A stretch of DNA of 64,000 bases from JAGQKC01 sp965223675 (GTDB lineage: Bacteria > Nitrospirota > Nitrospiria > Nitrospirales > UBA8639). Positions 36,905 through 46,063 of this stretch are shown here, in pieces (positions within the stretch are counted from its first letter, which is position 1; every line of letters starts with the position of its first letter). The stretch lies in contig OZ245013.1 in assembly GCA_965223675.1 (NCBI GenBank), positions 2,542,001 to 2,606,000 on the forward strand. The letters run 5' to 3'. The notes beneath the pieces were generated by a model. The model made no database searches. It was not told the origin of the DNA and worked only from the letters and a program-made list of their open reading frames with translations. The position numbers were made by a program, and so were the translations under genes.

Positions 36905-37837
36905 CTAGGACATGGCGGTAAATAATAATGATGGCTCCAATGGGATGACGATACCATTTCCGTTAAGCTCCATTGAAGGGGTGCGAAGCGTCCCCCAAAG
37001 TCTTAACGTGATTGGCTGGCCTGATTCTGTATTCAGATACTGGACTTGTGGAAACATTTTGGTGAACTCTGGACTAAAATACAGCACGCCTTCACTTTCT
37101 ATACGACTCTCAAATACATTAGACGCCAACTGCACACGACCCTGCCCTGAAAAACTAAAACCTTCACCTTGCATACGAAACTCGTTCAACGTCCAATCTC
37201 GTTCCTTCACCATTAACAACCCACTTGCGGAAGAAATCTTGAGAGAAATACCTTTATCTGAATACAACGGTAAGTCCTTAATCTGAAGAGATGTGAACGT
37301 AAACTTTCCTTGACCTTCCCCTGTAAGCGGCTGATGCTGATGCCAATGGTAGTCCACCTTGATTGAGAGCATTCCCTCTTTGACGTATGGAAGTTGAAAA
37401 GATGTGACGTCAAGATCAGCAAGAGAATGGACAACTCCAACTTCATAGCCTGACGAATCTGGTGATACCATGAGCCAACCTTCTCCACGACCTTTCCATA
37501 ATGAAAGGGTAGAAGTAAACCGGAAGGGTTGATACAGGACAGAGCGGGGAATGAAATTGATACGCCAAACAGGAAAATGAAAACGATCAAGCAGAGGGGA
37601 ATGTTCCTTGAAAAAACGCAGGCCTTTCCATTCAAACCAGAACGGACCAGCATTTCTCTGATCCGCGTAAATCTGAACTCCCATTCGCTGTTCTATTTTT
37701 CGTTCCACCCATTGTTGTACATTCTGATACGGAAATAAAAAGTATAAAAAGCCAATGAGTAATACAAGCGTATAGAGCCCATAGCCTACCCATGGCCGGA
37801 TTCGTGTGGGGTGATTAGAAGACGTCCTGATTGCCAT
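36905..37837 (-). CDS. gspN: Type II secretion protein GspN
   Basis: This is a 310-residue protein from the ATG at 37837, which overlaps the gspJ end; a GTG 14 codons upstream is the alternative. A membrane helix (YGLYTLVLLIGFLYFLFPYQ, ~16-36) precedes a beta-rich periplasmic domain related to AsmA/GspN, with WKGLRF, LSLWKGRGEGWL and LTGEGQGKFTFTSLQIKDLP. GspN is an accessory component missing from many type II systems. Position between gspJ and gspL supports the call; the sequence is poorly conserved as expected. Confidence 0.75.
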   Translation of the reverse strand: MAIRTSSNHPTRIRPWVGYGLYTLVLLIGFLYFLFPYQNVQQWVERKIEQRMGVQIYADQRNAGPFWFEWKGLRFFKEHSPLLDRFHFPVWRINFIPRSVLYQPFRFTSTLSLWKGRGEGWLMVSPDSSGYEVGVVHSLADLDVTSFQLPYVKEGMLSIKVDYHWHQHQPLTGEGQGKFTFTSLQIKDLPLYSDKGISLKISSASGLLMVKERDWTLNEFRMQGEGFSFSGQGRVQLASNVFESRIESEGVLYFSPEFTKMFPQVQYLNTESGQPITLRLWGTLRTPSMELNGNGIVIPLEPSLLFTAMS

Positions 37838-38507
37838 GGGGAAGACCAACGAATGTGGAAAACTTCTGATCTCCACCACCAGGTACTCGAAGAGTTAACT
37901 CAATGGAAACCGCACGAGGTAATTTGCCTCCGCCCTGAGAAGACCACTGATTCACCCATTGACTCCCATTATGGTATTGGAGGTGAAAATCCTTGACGGC
38001 CTCCGATAAAGGAAAAATACTTGAGGTCAATTCGAATTGTGAGAACTGTACCGTTTCAGGAGGCTCAAGGGGTTTGACATTTCCAAAAAGCGTTGGTGTT
38101 TCACGATGAAAAATTAATCCATCTTTTACCCACCAATCAAAGGTGACCGGACCCGTGCCTGGCGGCGATCCTGAATATCGACGAAAGTTATACGAGTCAA
38201 ATGAAATTCGATCTAAAGATAGATTTTGACGTACATGCGGAATACCTAGAAAGTTGGATTTTTGAAAGGGAGTCGACACGACTGCCGATTGCAATTCATC
38301 ATTGAACATTGAAAAGGCTACACGACCTGCGTGGAAGATGTGACTACGAGTTTCGATCGTACTGATAGAACGTAACGTTGTACGAAATGTCGCGGCGACA
38401 AGCGTAAGAAGCACAGCCAATATGGCAAAAGCAATGAGCAGCTCTAGAAGGGTAAAACCAGCCTCCTCCGTTTTGTCATTTCGTGAAAGCCTATCGAGTT
38501 TTATCAT
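37815..38507 (-). CDS. gspJ: Type II secretion minor pseudopilin GspJ
   Basis: The 230-residue form starting at 38507 has a type IV prepilin leader ending EEAG, then FTLLELLIAFAILAVLLTLV with Glu at +5. The globular part has the GspJ-like RVAFSMFNDELQSAVV and GPVTFDWWVKDGLIFHR segments. It starts 8 bases after the gspI stop. A frame open upstream of 38507 is the gspI coding region in another frame and was not used. Probable tip pseudopilin with GspI and GspK. Confidence 0.9.
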   Translation of the reverse strand: MIKLDRLSRNDKTEEAGFTLLELLIAFAILAVLLTLVAATFRTTLRSISTIETRSHIFHAGRVAFSMFNDELQSAVVSTPFQKSNFLGIPHVRQNLSLDRISFDSYNFRRYSGSPPGTGPVTFDWWVKDGLIFHRETPTLFGNVKPLEPPETVQFSQFELTSSIFPLSEAVKDFHLQYHNGSQWVNQWSSQGGGKLPRAVSIELTLRVPGGGDQKFSTFVGLPHGNQDVF

Positions 38508-38515
38508 GAGAATTC

Positions 38516-38902
38516 TTAAGGCGTAACCACATACGTTGTCAGTGTCACACTGTCCTGCTTCTCTGAAGATCCCCATCGAACTCGAACCAACACTTCACGA
38601 ACTTTCTCAATGACGGTATCCCGAATTTCCTGTTCCCAGCGATAAGCCGGATATTGAACGCCAAAACTGCCTCTCGTCTGACCGAGTGGTGGGATCCCGT
38701 TCAGTTCAGTCTCGACGATTTTCTCTTGAGCCAGTAACACTCCGATGGTGACTCGTTCAGAGGAGATATGAACACCTACCTGATCATGCAGCAAGGAAAG
38801 CATGATGGGAAACGTGATGGAGATGATGGCAAGAGAAACCATCACCTCCAACAAAGTGAATCCCTTTTGCTCGAAATGCTTCCAGTATTTACATCGCAGC
38901 AT
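38516..38902 (-). CDS. gspI: Type II secretion minor pseudopilin GspI
   Basis: This 128-residue pseudopilin has the leader ending FEQKG and the helix FTLLEVMVSLAIISITFPIM. The ATG at 38902 is preceded by GAGGGTGG and overlaps the gspH stop; upstream in-frame starts would lengthen the leader without a ribosome-binding site. The short globular part has RWEQEIRDTV and VRVRWGSSEKQDSVTLTTYV, as in GspI. Confidence 0.9.
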   Translation of the reverse strand: MLRCKYWKHFEQKGFTLLEVMVSLAIISITFPIMLSLLHDQVGVHISSERVTIGVLLAQEKIVETELNGIPPLGQTRGSFGVQYPAYRWEQEIRDTVIEKVREVLVRVRWGSSEKQDSVTLTTYVVTP

Positions 38903-39410
38903 TCTTCCACCCTCGAGGAACGACATGGCCTTTCTCAATTCGCACGGTGCCCGTGACGGGATGCACCAGAAGACTCACGACTTCTTCCTGATCCATTAAG
39001 TGAATGACCGTCGGATCAACCCGTCCTACTGGGAAAAATTGCATAAAGGTATCGCTTTCTCCTCCACGACTCGAATGACCAATCATCACATCTTGAAATT
39101 GAACATCTTCTGGCAATGATCGGTGACCTTGAAATAGCGTGTCAGAAACAGGAGATTCGTTCGGGCCATTTAAGAAGGTAACCCAATATTGGCCCTTGCT
39201 CATATTGAAATGTAATCGATACATGAGCTTTGTGGAACGAGATTGGTCATGAAGGGCCTGAATCAACCCACCAATTTGTCGTGCAGCCCTATCGAGGTTT
39301 TGTGGAAACCACATGCGTGGTGTCATGATGCCAATGATTATGATCAAAAGAGCAAGAACAAGTAAAAGCTCAAGTATCGTAACCCCTTGTTTATTGCTCG
39401 AAGAGTTCAT
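38889..39410 (-). CDS. gspH: Type II secretion minor pseudopilin GspH
   Basis: This 173-residue protein uses the ATG at 39410, which gives a nine-residue leader ending SNKQG before VTILELLLVLALLIIIIGIM; the residue after cleavage is Val instead of the usual Phe or Met. A start at 39464 overlapping gspG is possible, and neither has a clear ribosome-binding site. The globular part has DRAARQIGGLIQALHDQSRS and a beta sandwich with a VVSLLVHPVTGTVRIEKG C-terminus typical of GspH. Confidence 0.85.
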   Translation of the reverse strand: MNSSSNKQGVTILELLLVLALLIIIIGIMTPRMWFPQNLDRAARQIGGLIQALHDQSRSTKLMYRLHFNMSKGQYWVTFLNGPNESPVSDTLFQGHRSLPEDVQFQDVMIGHSSRGGESDTFMQFFPVGRVDPTVIHLMDQEEVVSLLVHPVTGTVRIEKGHVVPRGWKNAAM

Positions 39411-39447
39411 GCGGGATGCTTTCTTACTCAAGATCCAACCCCATATT

Positions 39448-39933
39448 CTATTGATCAACCACATTCCAACTTAGAATATCGGCATGTTTACCCTCTCCTC
39501 CTCGCTCTCCATCGGAACCATAAGAAAACACATCATACTCTCGCAATGTCCCAGAGGGATTCTGACCACCAGGGCTTAAATACTGAAACGGCCGTCCCCA
39601 GGCATCCACAGGAACCTTTGCCATATACCCGCCCTCTTTCCAGTTCGGAGGAATTTGCCCAGCTGTCGGTTTCACAACAAGAGCTTGAAGACCTTGGTCC
39701 GTCGTTGGATATGTTCCATTATCGAGCTTATACAGTTGAAGTGCTTGTTCGATGTTTCGAATCTGAACCGACGTGGCCGTCTGTTTGGCTTCATCAGTGC
39801 GTCCCATAATGCGAGGAGCGACAATGGCGATTAACACTGCCAAAATGGCCACGACGACCATCAATTCTATAAAAGTAAACCCGGATTTTTGGAAAATCCT
39901 CAGTCCTAGGCTACTGATCCTTACGCTGCGCAT
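39448..39933 (-). CDS. gspG: Type II secretion major pseudopilin GspG
   Basis: This 161-residue protein has the leader ending FQKSG, then FTFIELMVVVAILAVLIAIV (Glu+5). Strong family motifs follow: NIEQALQLYKLDNGTYPTTD, QGLQAL and DAWGRPFQYLSPG. The C-terminal calcium-binding loop SYGSDGERGGEGKHADI is present. GspG builds the pseudopilus. It is the best conserved member of the operon. AGGA precedes the ATG at 39933. Confidence 0.96.
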   Translation of the reverse strand: MRSVRISSLGLRIFQKSGFTFIELMVVVAILAVLIAIVAPRIMGRTDEAKQTATSVQIRNIEQALQLYKLDNGTYPTTDQGLQALVVKPTAGQIPPNWKEGGYMAKVPVDAWGRPFQYLSPGGQNPSGTLREYDVFSYGSDGERGGEGKHADILSWNVVDQ

Positions 39934-39995
39934 TTTTAATGAGTCCTGTCTTGTCCACGCCCGACCGCGGGCCGGTTAAGACCTCTTGCCGCTCC

Positions 39996-41222
39996 CTAAT
40001 GAATAATCTGGCTCATTTGAAATAGCGGAAGAAGAATGGCCAGGACAACAAACAACACGATGATTCCCATGATTAACACCAATAGCGGTTCAAGAATAGA
40101 AAGCCATCGCGCCAGAGCGATTTCTACTTCCACATCATAGACCTGTGCAACCTTCAGCAACATGTTTTCTAAATCGCCCGTTTGTTCGCCCACGGCAACC
40201 ATGTTAACAAACAAGGAAGGAAAAGTCTGACTACGGTTCAAGGGATCAGCTAAACTTTGGCCTTCACGAACCTGCTTGGCAGTTTGCTCGACACGGGACT
40301 CCAAAAATCTATTACCTAAAACCTTTTGGGCAATGTGAAGCCCTTCTAGAAGGGAGACCCCACTGTTCAGCAGTGTCCCCAATGTTTGGGCAAATCGTGA
40401 CAGTGCGGCATGAAGTAGAATTTTACCCAATATGGGCAATCTCAACATTTGACGATTCCCCCAATTTCGTCCTCTCGATGTTGAAAGGAACCAATAGCCA
40501 CTTGTCACACCGACCAGCCCGAGTAAGCCCAGTTCCCATCCATATCGATTCAGAAACGCACTAAGATTGAGTAAAATGATGGTTGGAAGAGGAAGACTTT
40601 CCTGCATTTCTGAAAAGACACTCGTAATTTGTGGAATAACAAAGGCCACTAACCCTACGAGGATCAGCAGCCCCACACCCGCGAGTATGGCGGGATACAT
40701 CAACGTGTTGATGAGTCGTCCCTTTAAATGAGCTTGACGTTCGAGATAGTCGGCTAACCGACTTAACCCTTCACTCAACATTCCCCCAGCCTCAGCAGCT
40801 TTTACCATTTGTACATACATGGTGGAGAAGACTCGTGGATGTGCAGAAAGGGCCTCACTCAAGGACTTGCCTTCCTTAATCGACTCACGAACCTCAGAGA
40901 GGAGTGTTCGAAATGCTTGGTCTTCAAGTTGTTCGGCTAAAATGGCTAATGTCCGCATAAGAGGGACATTAGCCTCTAGTAGAAGAGAACATTGTTTGGT
41001 AAATACTGGAAGAGTCGAAGAACGAGGAGAACCGAAGGAAATAACGCTTGAATGATTTGTTTTGACTGAAGACTGAGACTGGGCTGTACCCTCAGAAAGC
41101 TCAACTGGAAAGATCCCATTTTGTCGGAGTTTTACCCTTGCACCTTTCGGATTTTCGGCATCGATAACTCCATGAACATCTTTTCCCTGATCGGTTACCC
41201 CGCTATATCGGTAGACAGACAT
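39996..41222 (-). CDS. gspF: Type II secretion inner-membrane platform protein GspF
   Basis: This 408-residue protein begins YRYSGVTDQGKDVHGVIDAE, the standard GspF/PilC N-terminus. It has two homologous GspF domains (~70-195 and ~270-400), with FTKQCSLLLEANVPLMRTLA and RFAQTLGTLLNSGVSLLEGL, and three membrane helices, the last being LVLIMGIIVLFVVLAILLPL. It organises the platform under the pseudopilus. The dispersed repeat at 41260-41381 lies just before it, separating it from gspE by 232 bases, where the other junctions are tight. Confidence 0.95.
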   Translation of the reverse strand: MSVYRYSGVTDQGKDVHGVIDAENPKGARVKLRQNGIFPVELSEGTAQSQSSVKTNHSSVISFGSPRSSTLPVFTKQCSLLLEANVPLMRTLAILAEQLEDQAFRTLLSEVRESIKEGKSLSEALSAHPRVFSTMYVQMVKAAEAGGMLSEGLSRLADYLERQAHLKGRLINTLMYPAILAGVGLLILVGLVAFVIPQITSVFSEMQESLPLPTIILLNLSAFLNRYGWELGLLGLVGVTSGYWFLSTSRGRNWGNRQMLRLPILGKILLHAALSRFAQTLGTLLNSGVSLLEGLHIAQKVLGNRFLESRVEQTAKQVREGQSLADPLNRSQTFPSLFVNMVAVGEQTGDLENMLLKVAQVYDVEVEIALARWLSILEPLLVLIMGIIVLFVVLAILLPLFQMSQIIH

Positions 41223-41259
41223 ACGATGAATAGAGCCTTGCTCTCCTCAAAAACAACAT

Positions 41260-41381
41260 GGGTCGGTTGAAAAAAGCCGCCAGCGGCGTTCTCGCCCTTT
41301 TGCCGTACTCACGTATTGCCAGTACGCTCCGCTCGTCAAAATGGCTGCGGCCTTGCTGAACGGACTTTTTTGAATCGACCC
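41260..41381. repeat. Short dispersed structured repeat, copy 2 (~122 bp), inside the gsp operon
   Basis: This is the reverse complement of the 2894-3011 element over its body. Its ends are GGGTCGGTTGAAAAAAG and CTTTTTTGAATCGACCC, complementary to each other but different in outer bases from copy 1. It fills the unusual gap between gspE and gspF. The element appears to be folded RNA or DNA when transcribed. Confidence 0.8.
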
Positions 41382-41454
41382 AAAGCTGTTGATAGGGAAG
41401 ATCTTCTTAGCGAGATATGCCCTTCGATGTCCTCATTATTCAACACTCCCAACA

Positions 41455-43218
41455 TTAGTCTGAAACCAATACCATGTTCTCATGTTGAAGAACTCGAACG
41501 ACTTCCTCGGTTGTACTTTCACCTGTCAGAACTCGCTGAACCCCTTCATCCCAAAGAGTCTGCATCCCATTTGCCATAGCGGCCTGACGAATCTGTGTAG
41601 AATCTTCATGATCTACGGTCTTCGATCGGATGTCGTCATTCATCGTCAGCAATTCAAAGATCCCCGTACGCCCGCGATAACCTGTGTGAAGACAAGCAGA
41701 ACAACCCTTTCCACGATAGAAGACAGAAACATGACCCCACTTCGATTCTGGAAGTCGTAATTGTCTCAGTTCTGAAGCATTTGGTTTATATGAGGAACGA
41801 CACTCCGAACAGATTCTCCGTAATAATCGTTGAGCGAGCACGGCTACGACAGAAGAAGCAATAAGAAACGGTTCGATACCCATATCCACTAACCGCGTGA
41901 TGGCGCCGGCAGAATCATTAGTATGGAGCGTCGAAAACACAAGATGACCAGTTAGAGAGGCATGAATGGCGATTTCTGCAGTTTCTTGATCACGAATTTC
42001 ACCGACCATGACCACATCAGGGTCTTGGCGGAGAATCGAGCGAAGACCGTTTGCAAAAGTCAGATCGATTTTCGGATTGACTTGAATCTGGCCGACACCG
42101 GAAAGCTGGTATTCAACGGGGTCTTCAATCGTTAAAATATTGCGTTCAGTCCCATTAATCCGACTCAGTGCCGCATACAGAGTGGTTGTCTTTCCGCTTC
42201 CAGTCGGCCCTGTAACCAAAACAATGCCATGATTCAGGTTGAGGTACTGCGAAACTTTCTTCAATAATTCCCGGGAAAACCCCACTTCACCAAGATCCAA
42301 CACCGTGTCGTTCTTTTCGAGTATTCGTAAAACGGCTCGTTCCCCATGTGCTGTAGGAATAACCGACACCCGGATATCAACAGATCTCCCGGCGATTGTC
42401 ACTGCGAACCGTCCATCCTGTGGTAACCGTTTCTCGGCGATATCAAGACCAGCTAGAATTTTTATTCGTGAGACAATACTGGCCTGCAACCGAGCAGGGA
42501 GGGTTAATATCTGATAGAGAATGCCATCAATCCGATAGCGAACAACCAGTTCGGACTCATAAGATTCCACATGAATATCGCTTGCCCGCTGTTTCGCTCC
42601 TTGAAAGATCATAGAATTCACTAATCGAATGATGGGCGCGTCGTCATCAGTGTCTAAGAGATCAAGTGGTTTTTCAATTTGATGAGCAAGATGATCAAGA
42701 GACTCTTCCTGTATCCCCTCCATGGCGTGAACGGCATGGTGATGTGCGGTTTGTTCGTAGACTTGATTGATGGCTTGCAGTACCACACTTGGCGGAGCGA
42801 GCGTGATGCGAACTGGCTTGTTGAACAATATTTGCAAGTCATCCACCGCGGCATAATCAAATGGATCTGATACAGCAATGACGACAGACGCTCCCTCCTC
42901 CCAAAGGGGAATGAGTTTATGGTGTTTAGCAAAAGCAATAGGAATACGGTCCACCAACCCTACATGAATTGTCTTCAGAGAAATATGATCTAAAAAAGGA
43001 ATTCCAAGTTGAAGACCAAGAGCTTTGACAATCGTTTCTTCATGGCTCAAGCCTAAAGATACACAAACATCTCCCAGCCGTGTGTCCATGCTCAGCTGTT
43101 TTTCTAGGGCATATTCCAACTGACCCGTTTCTAAGCCAAAATTTTTAACGAGTATTTCTCCAAGATAGGGTTTTAATCGACGAGAATGAGAACGCGTAGG
43201 CAGAGAGTGAGTATTCAT
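41455..43218 (-). CDS. gspE: Type II secretion ATPase GspE
   Basis: This is a 587-residue protein from the ATG at 43218; a start at 43281, overlapping the gspD stop, would add 21 residues. The N-terminal T2SSE_N domain (~15-150, LGEILVKNFGLETGQLEYAL) binds GspL. The ATPase core has Walker A GPTGSGKTTTLYAAL, the Asp box ILTIEDPVEYQL, Walker B DPDVVMVGEIRDQETAE and the His box THAT-like LVFSTLHTNDSAGAI. The C-terminal zinc module has two CxxC pairs (CSEC and CSAC about 37 residues apart). It powers pseudopilus assembly at the cytoplasmic face. Confidence 0.96.
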   Translation of the reverse strand: MNTHSLPTRSHSRRLKPYLGEILVKNFGLETGQLEYALEKQLSMDTRLGDVCVSLGLSHEETIVKALGLQLGIPFLDHISLKTIHVGLVDRIPIAFAKHHKLIPLWEEGASVVIAVSDPFDYAAVDDLQILFNKPVRITLAPPSVVLQAINQVYEQTAHHHAVHAMEGIQEESLDHLAHQIEKPLDLLDTDDDAPIIRLVNSMIFQGAKQRASDIHVESYESELVVRYRIDGILYQILTLPARLQASIVSRIKILAGLDIAEKRLPQDGRFAVTIAGRSVDIRVSVIPTAHGERAVLRILEKNDTVLDLGEVGFSRELLKKVSQYLNLNHGIVLVTGPTGSGKTTTLYAALSRINGTERNILTIEDPVEYQLSGVGQIQVNPKIDLTFANGLRSILRQDPDVVMVGEIRDQETAEIAIHASLTGHLVFSTLHTNDSAGAITRLVDMGIEPFLIASSVVAVLAQRLLRRICSECRSSYKPNASELRQLRLPESKWGHVSVFYRGKGCSACLHTGYRGRTGIFELLTMNDDIRSKTVDHEDSTQIRQAAMANGMQTLWDEGVQRVLTGESTTEEVVRVLQHENMVLVSD

Positions 43219-43274
43219 CTTTTTCCGTTTAGATGGCGAGCGCTGGAGCAGCGAGAAGCAAGCAATACGGTCTG

Positions 43275-44732
43275 TTACCATTCAATTTCCGGCATCTCTT
43301 TTCCTTTAAGCTGACGCTCTTGAATTTTGTTTGCGCGGTTTCGTTGAGTGCCCACAAGTTTTTTCATCTGAGACGCATCCTTCACGATTGTGGGAGTGAG
43401 GAAAAGAAGCAAGTTGAGTTTAGTCTTATTGGTGCTATCAGATTTAAAGAGCCATCCTAACAATGGGATATCCCCCAATAAAGGAATTTTTGTTCGCTCG
43501 ATAGAAACATCCTCACGAATAAGTCCACCCAGAGCCACGGTTTCACCATTTTTGGCCAAGATGGTCGTTGTGGCAGAGCGTTTTGTGGTAGTAGGCCCCA
43601 CCGCAACATCATCTCCTACAGTTTGTGGAATAGGTAGAACTGCTGTAATCTCTTGTGTCACTTCAAGCCGAATCATGTCATCCTCTAATATATGAGGAGT
43701 GATCTCAAGAATGACACCCACATCCCTTCGCTCTACAGTCGTCAAGATGCTTCCAGTCCCACCCACCGTCCCTTGCCCTGTTATGAACGGCCGGTTCTCG
43801 CCAACATTAATTCGGGCATTCACATTATCAAGCGTGAGCAATTGTGGCGTCGCCAGAACGTTTGCGTCCGTTGCGGTGAGAAGCACCTTGAGAAACGCTC
43901 GCAGGTTGATATTGGACAAGCTCACCAATCCGGGATCTAACCCAGTAAATGCCCCGGTAATAGCTGCAAGCGAAGAAAGAGGTTCAGAATTGAGGCCAAC
44001 AACTCCAGCAACCGGTTTTTCTTTAAATACGGAAATCGCAGATGGGTCACTCCCTAACTCTCGCAGGCGGTCTACAGAAATTTCCAGAATAACGCCTTCG
44101 ACGTAGACTTGATGCCGTCGAACGTCCATGGATGCAATAATCGGTTTGAGCCGTTGATAATCACGTTTGGTCGCCGTAATGATCAAGGAATTAGTGGGGA
44201 TATCTGAATACACCTGGACAGGAGCCTCAAATTCCTCACCTTGAGTAATAGGCTGCTGACCAGGGACAACCGGTTTTTGCTTCAGAGAACGTGCAACCAA
44301 GTTTGTGAGCGTCTTGCTGGTTTCCTCCACATCTGCATTTTTTAGCTTGACAACAACAATGTCTCGTTCAGGCGGAGCCTGATGTAATTGAACAATTTGG
44401 TATATATTACTTCTATAGATAATCTTATACCCCTTGAGTCGCAATGCAGAAACGAAAATTCTGAAGGCTTCAATTACAGACACCTTGGTAGGAGAATATA
44501 AAGAAATCTTCCCTTTCACTTTTTCGTCTAGGACAAAGTTTTTCCCGGTCAATTCGCTAATGAATCGAACCAAAACCGGCAATTCGACATCTGAAAAATC
44601 TAGGGTAATACCAGAACGGTTTTGAGAAGGGCGCTGTTTAGCGCCATACACATCAGGAATAGACACAGTAAGGGCGAGAAACACTAAGCAGATTCGAGCT
44701 AACAGAAAACAGCCGCATACCTTTCTGGACAT
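43275..44732 (-). CDS. gspD: Type II secretion secretin GspD (short form)
   Basis: This is a 485-residue protein from the ATG at 44732 (AGGTAG 8 bases upstream); a GTG two codons earlier is possible. It has a signal peptide (LARICLVFLALTVSIPDVYG), an N0 domain (ITLDFSDVELPVLVRFISEL onward), one clear N-type domain (IVVVKLKNADVEETSKTLTN to MDV) and a secretin core with VLATPQLLTLDN, ITPHILEDDMIRLEV and LGGLIREDVSIERTKIPLLG. Typical GspD is ~650 residues with three N1-N3 repeats, so this one has probably lost one or two. There is no obvious S-domain for a pilotin. It forms the outer-membrane channel. Confidence 0.94.
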   Translation of the reverse strand: MSRKVCGCFLLARICLVFLALTVSIPDVYGAKQRPSQNRSGITLDFSDVELPVLVRFISELTGKNFVLDEKVKGKISLYSPTKVSVIEAFRIFVSALRLKGYKIIYRSNIYQIVQLHQAPPERDIVVVKLKNADVEETSKTLTNLVARSLKQKPVVPGQQPITQGEEFEAPVQVYSDIPTNSLIITATKRDYQRLKPIIASMDVRRHQVYVEGVILEISVDRLRELGSDPSAISVFKEKPVAGVVGLNSEPLSSLAAITGAFTGLDPGLVSLSNINLRAFLKVLLTATDANVLATPQLLTLDNVNARINVGENRPFITGQGTVGGTGSILTTVERRDVGVILEITPHILEDDMIRLEVTQEITAVLPIPQTVGDDVAVGPTTTKRSATTTILAKNGETVALGGLIREDVSIERTKIPLLGDIPLLGWLFKSDSTNKTKLNLLLFLTPTIVKDASQMKKLVGTQRNRANKIQERQLKGKEMPEIEW

Positions 44733-44744
44733 TCGCACGTCTAC

Positions 44745-45608
44745 CTATCGAATGTCATACCGCATTGTAATGTTTTCGTTATTTCGAACGACATCCAATG
44801 CCACTGCAGATTCATGTTGGATCTGACGTAACGCCGTCAATAACGTTCCAGGGTCCTGTAAAGGCACTCCGTTGATCGCCTTTAATTCATCACCGACCTG
44901 AAATCCCAATCTCTCAAAAATACTGGCTGATTGAATGACCTCGAATGATACGCCATTCATACCATTCCCAGAAATAACCGGAGTGGCCTTAGCTTGTTGA
45001 AGTAGATGAGGAAGATTCGAGAAAGCTTCGACTATTTCTCGACGAGGGACGACCGCCTGCACATCTCGACTTTTTTGTTCAGGTTGGTTAGGTGATGATG
45101 GAGTAGCAACACGTTTCAGCCACTCGGCTTCTAATGTCGTATGTCTGCCATCTTGAAGTTTAATCACGACTCGATGACGGTGAATCTGGACCAAGGTGCC
45201 AACAAGAGGTATCGAGTCCCCTAAACGATAAAGCGTCTGAGTTTGTGATTGAGGAGATTGTAAAATCGCATATTGAAAAGCTCCACTTCCCGCCACAGTT
45301 CCCACTAATTCCACATGTACAGGAAGTGAAGAGTCTTGACTCTTGGCGGAAATACCACCAGAAAAAGCTGAAAGATGAGAATCTCCCGGGAATATGGAAC
45401 TCTCTAAAATGAGGGTCCCCAGCTCTCGAGTAGAGAGTGAAGTTGAAATTGATGGCGCGGGCACAACGCGACTCATCGAGCTGACTCTCGCTCCGGTGGC
45501 CTCGGCAACGAAAAGGGAGGTTAAATGTGCGAGGAGGAAGGCAAGAAGAGCCAACCATACCAATGTTAAGAGAACCAGTACACCTCGAGGAACGGCATAA
45601 ATGCTCAT
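44745..45608 (-). CDS. gspC: Type II secretion protein GspC with PDZ domain
   Basis: This 287-residue protein has an N-terminal membrane helix (GVLVLLTLVWLALLAFLLAH), the HR domain (~100-150: VELVGTVAGSGAFQYAILQS, YRLGDSIPLVGTLVQI) that contacts the secretin, and a C-terminal PDZ domain (~215-287: FERLGFQVGDELKAINGVPL, then DPGTLLTALRQI). It links the inner platform to GspD and may select substrates. It is the first gene of the operon. GAGG lies 4 bases before the ATG. Confidence 0.92.
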   Translation of the reverse strand: MSIYAVPRGVLVLLTLVWLALLAFLLAHLTSLFVAEATGARVSSMSRVVPAPSISTSLSTRELGTLILESSIFPGDSHLSAFSGGISAKSQDSSLPVHVELVGTVAGSGAFQYAILQSPQSQTQTLYRLGDSIPLVGTLVQIHRHRVVIKLQDGRHTTLEAEWLKRVATPSSPNQPEQKSRDVQAVVPRREIVEAFSNLPHLLQQAKATPVISGNGMNGVSFEVIQSASIFERLGFQVGDELKAINGVPLQDPGTLLTALRQIQHESAVALDVVRNNENITMRYDIR

Positions 45609-46063
45609 AAAACCTCAGTAGAATAAACCAAGGCACATGCTATCGAACCCATTCATACTCGTCAAGCAAGGAACGGTCAACAGACTTTTGGCTATCAATG
45701 TAGTTGATACATAGAGATACAAAGTAGCAAACCCAAGAACCGTCACGTCAGTTATGACTAGGGGTTTCTGCCCCACTTCGAGTAGGCTATCCTTTAATCA
45801 AGACCATCTTGACTTTTTTCCTTAAACTCGCCACGATGATCTTTATACACTGATTGTATTAGCATTTATGAGGGGAAACACCTGTCATGATGTCATGATC
45901 TTGATGGATCATGGTGTAAATTTCTGTCCAATGGGGACTACCCATTCAATGCCAGACATGGATTGCAGTTAAAAAGCTTATGACACATACACTACTTTTT
46001 TCATGTAATTGTAAATACGTGCAACCACCTTTATTGACATGCACCAGACCTAAGAGCTCCTAA
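45609..46063. other. Divergent intergenic region between gsp operon and kinase gene
   Basis: About 455 AT-rich bases must contain the promoters of gspC (minus) and the kinase (plus). I see no strongly conserved promoter, hairpin or repeat in it. Confidence 0.4.
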
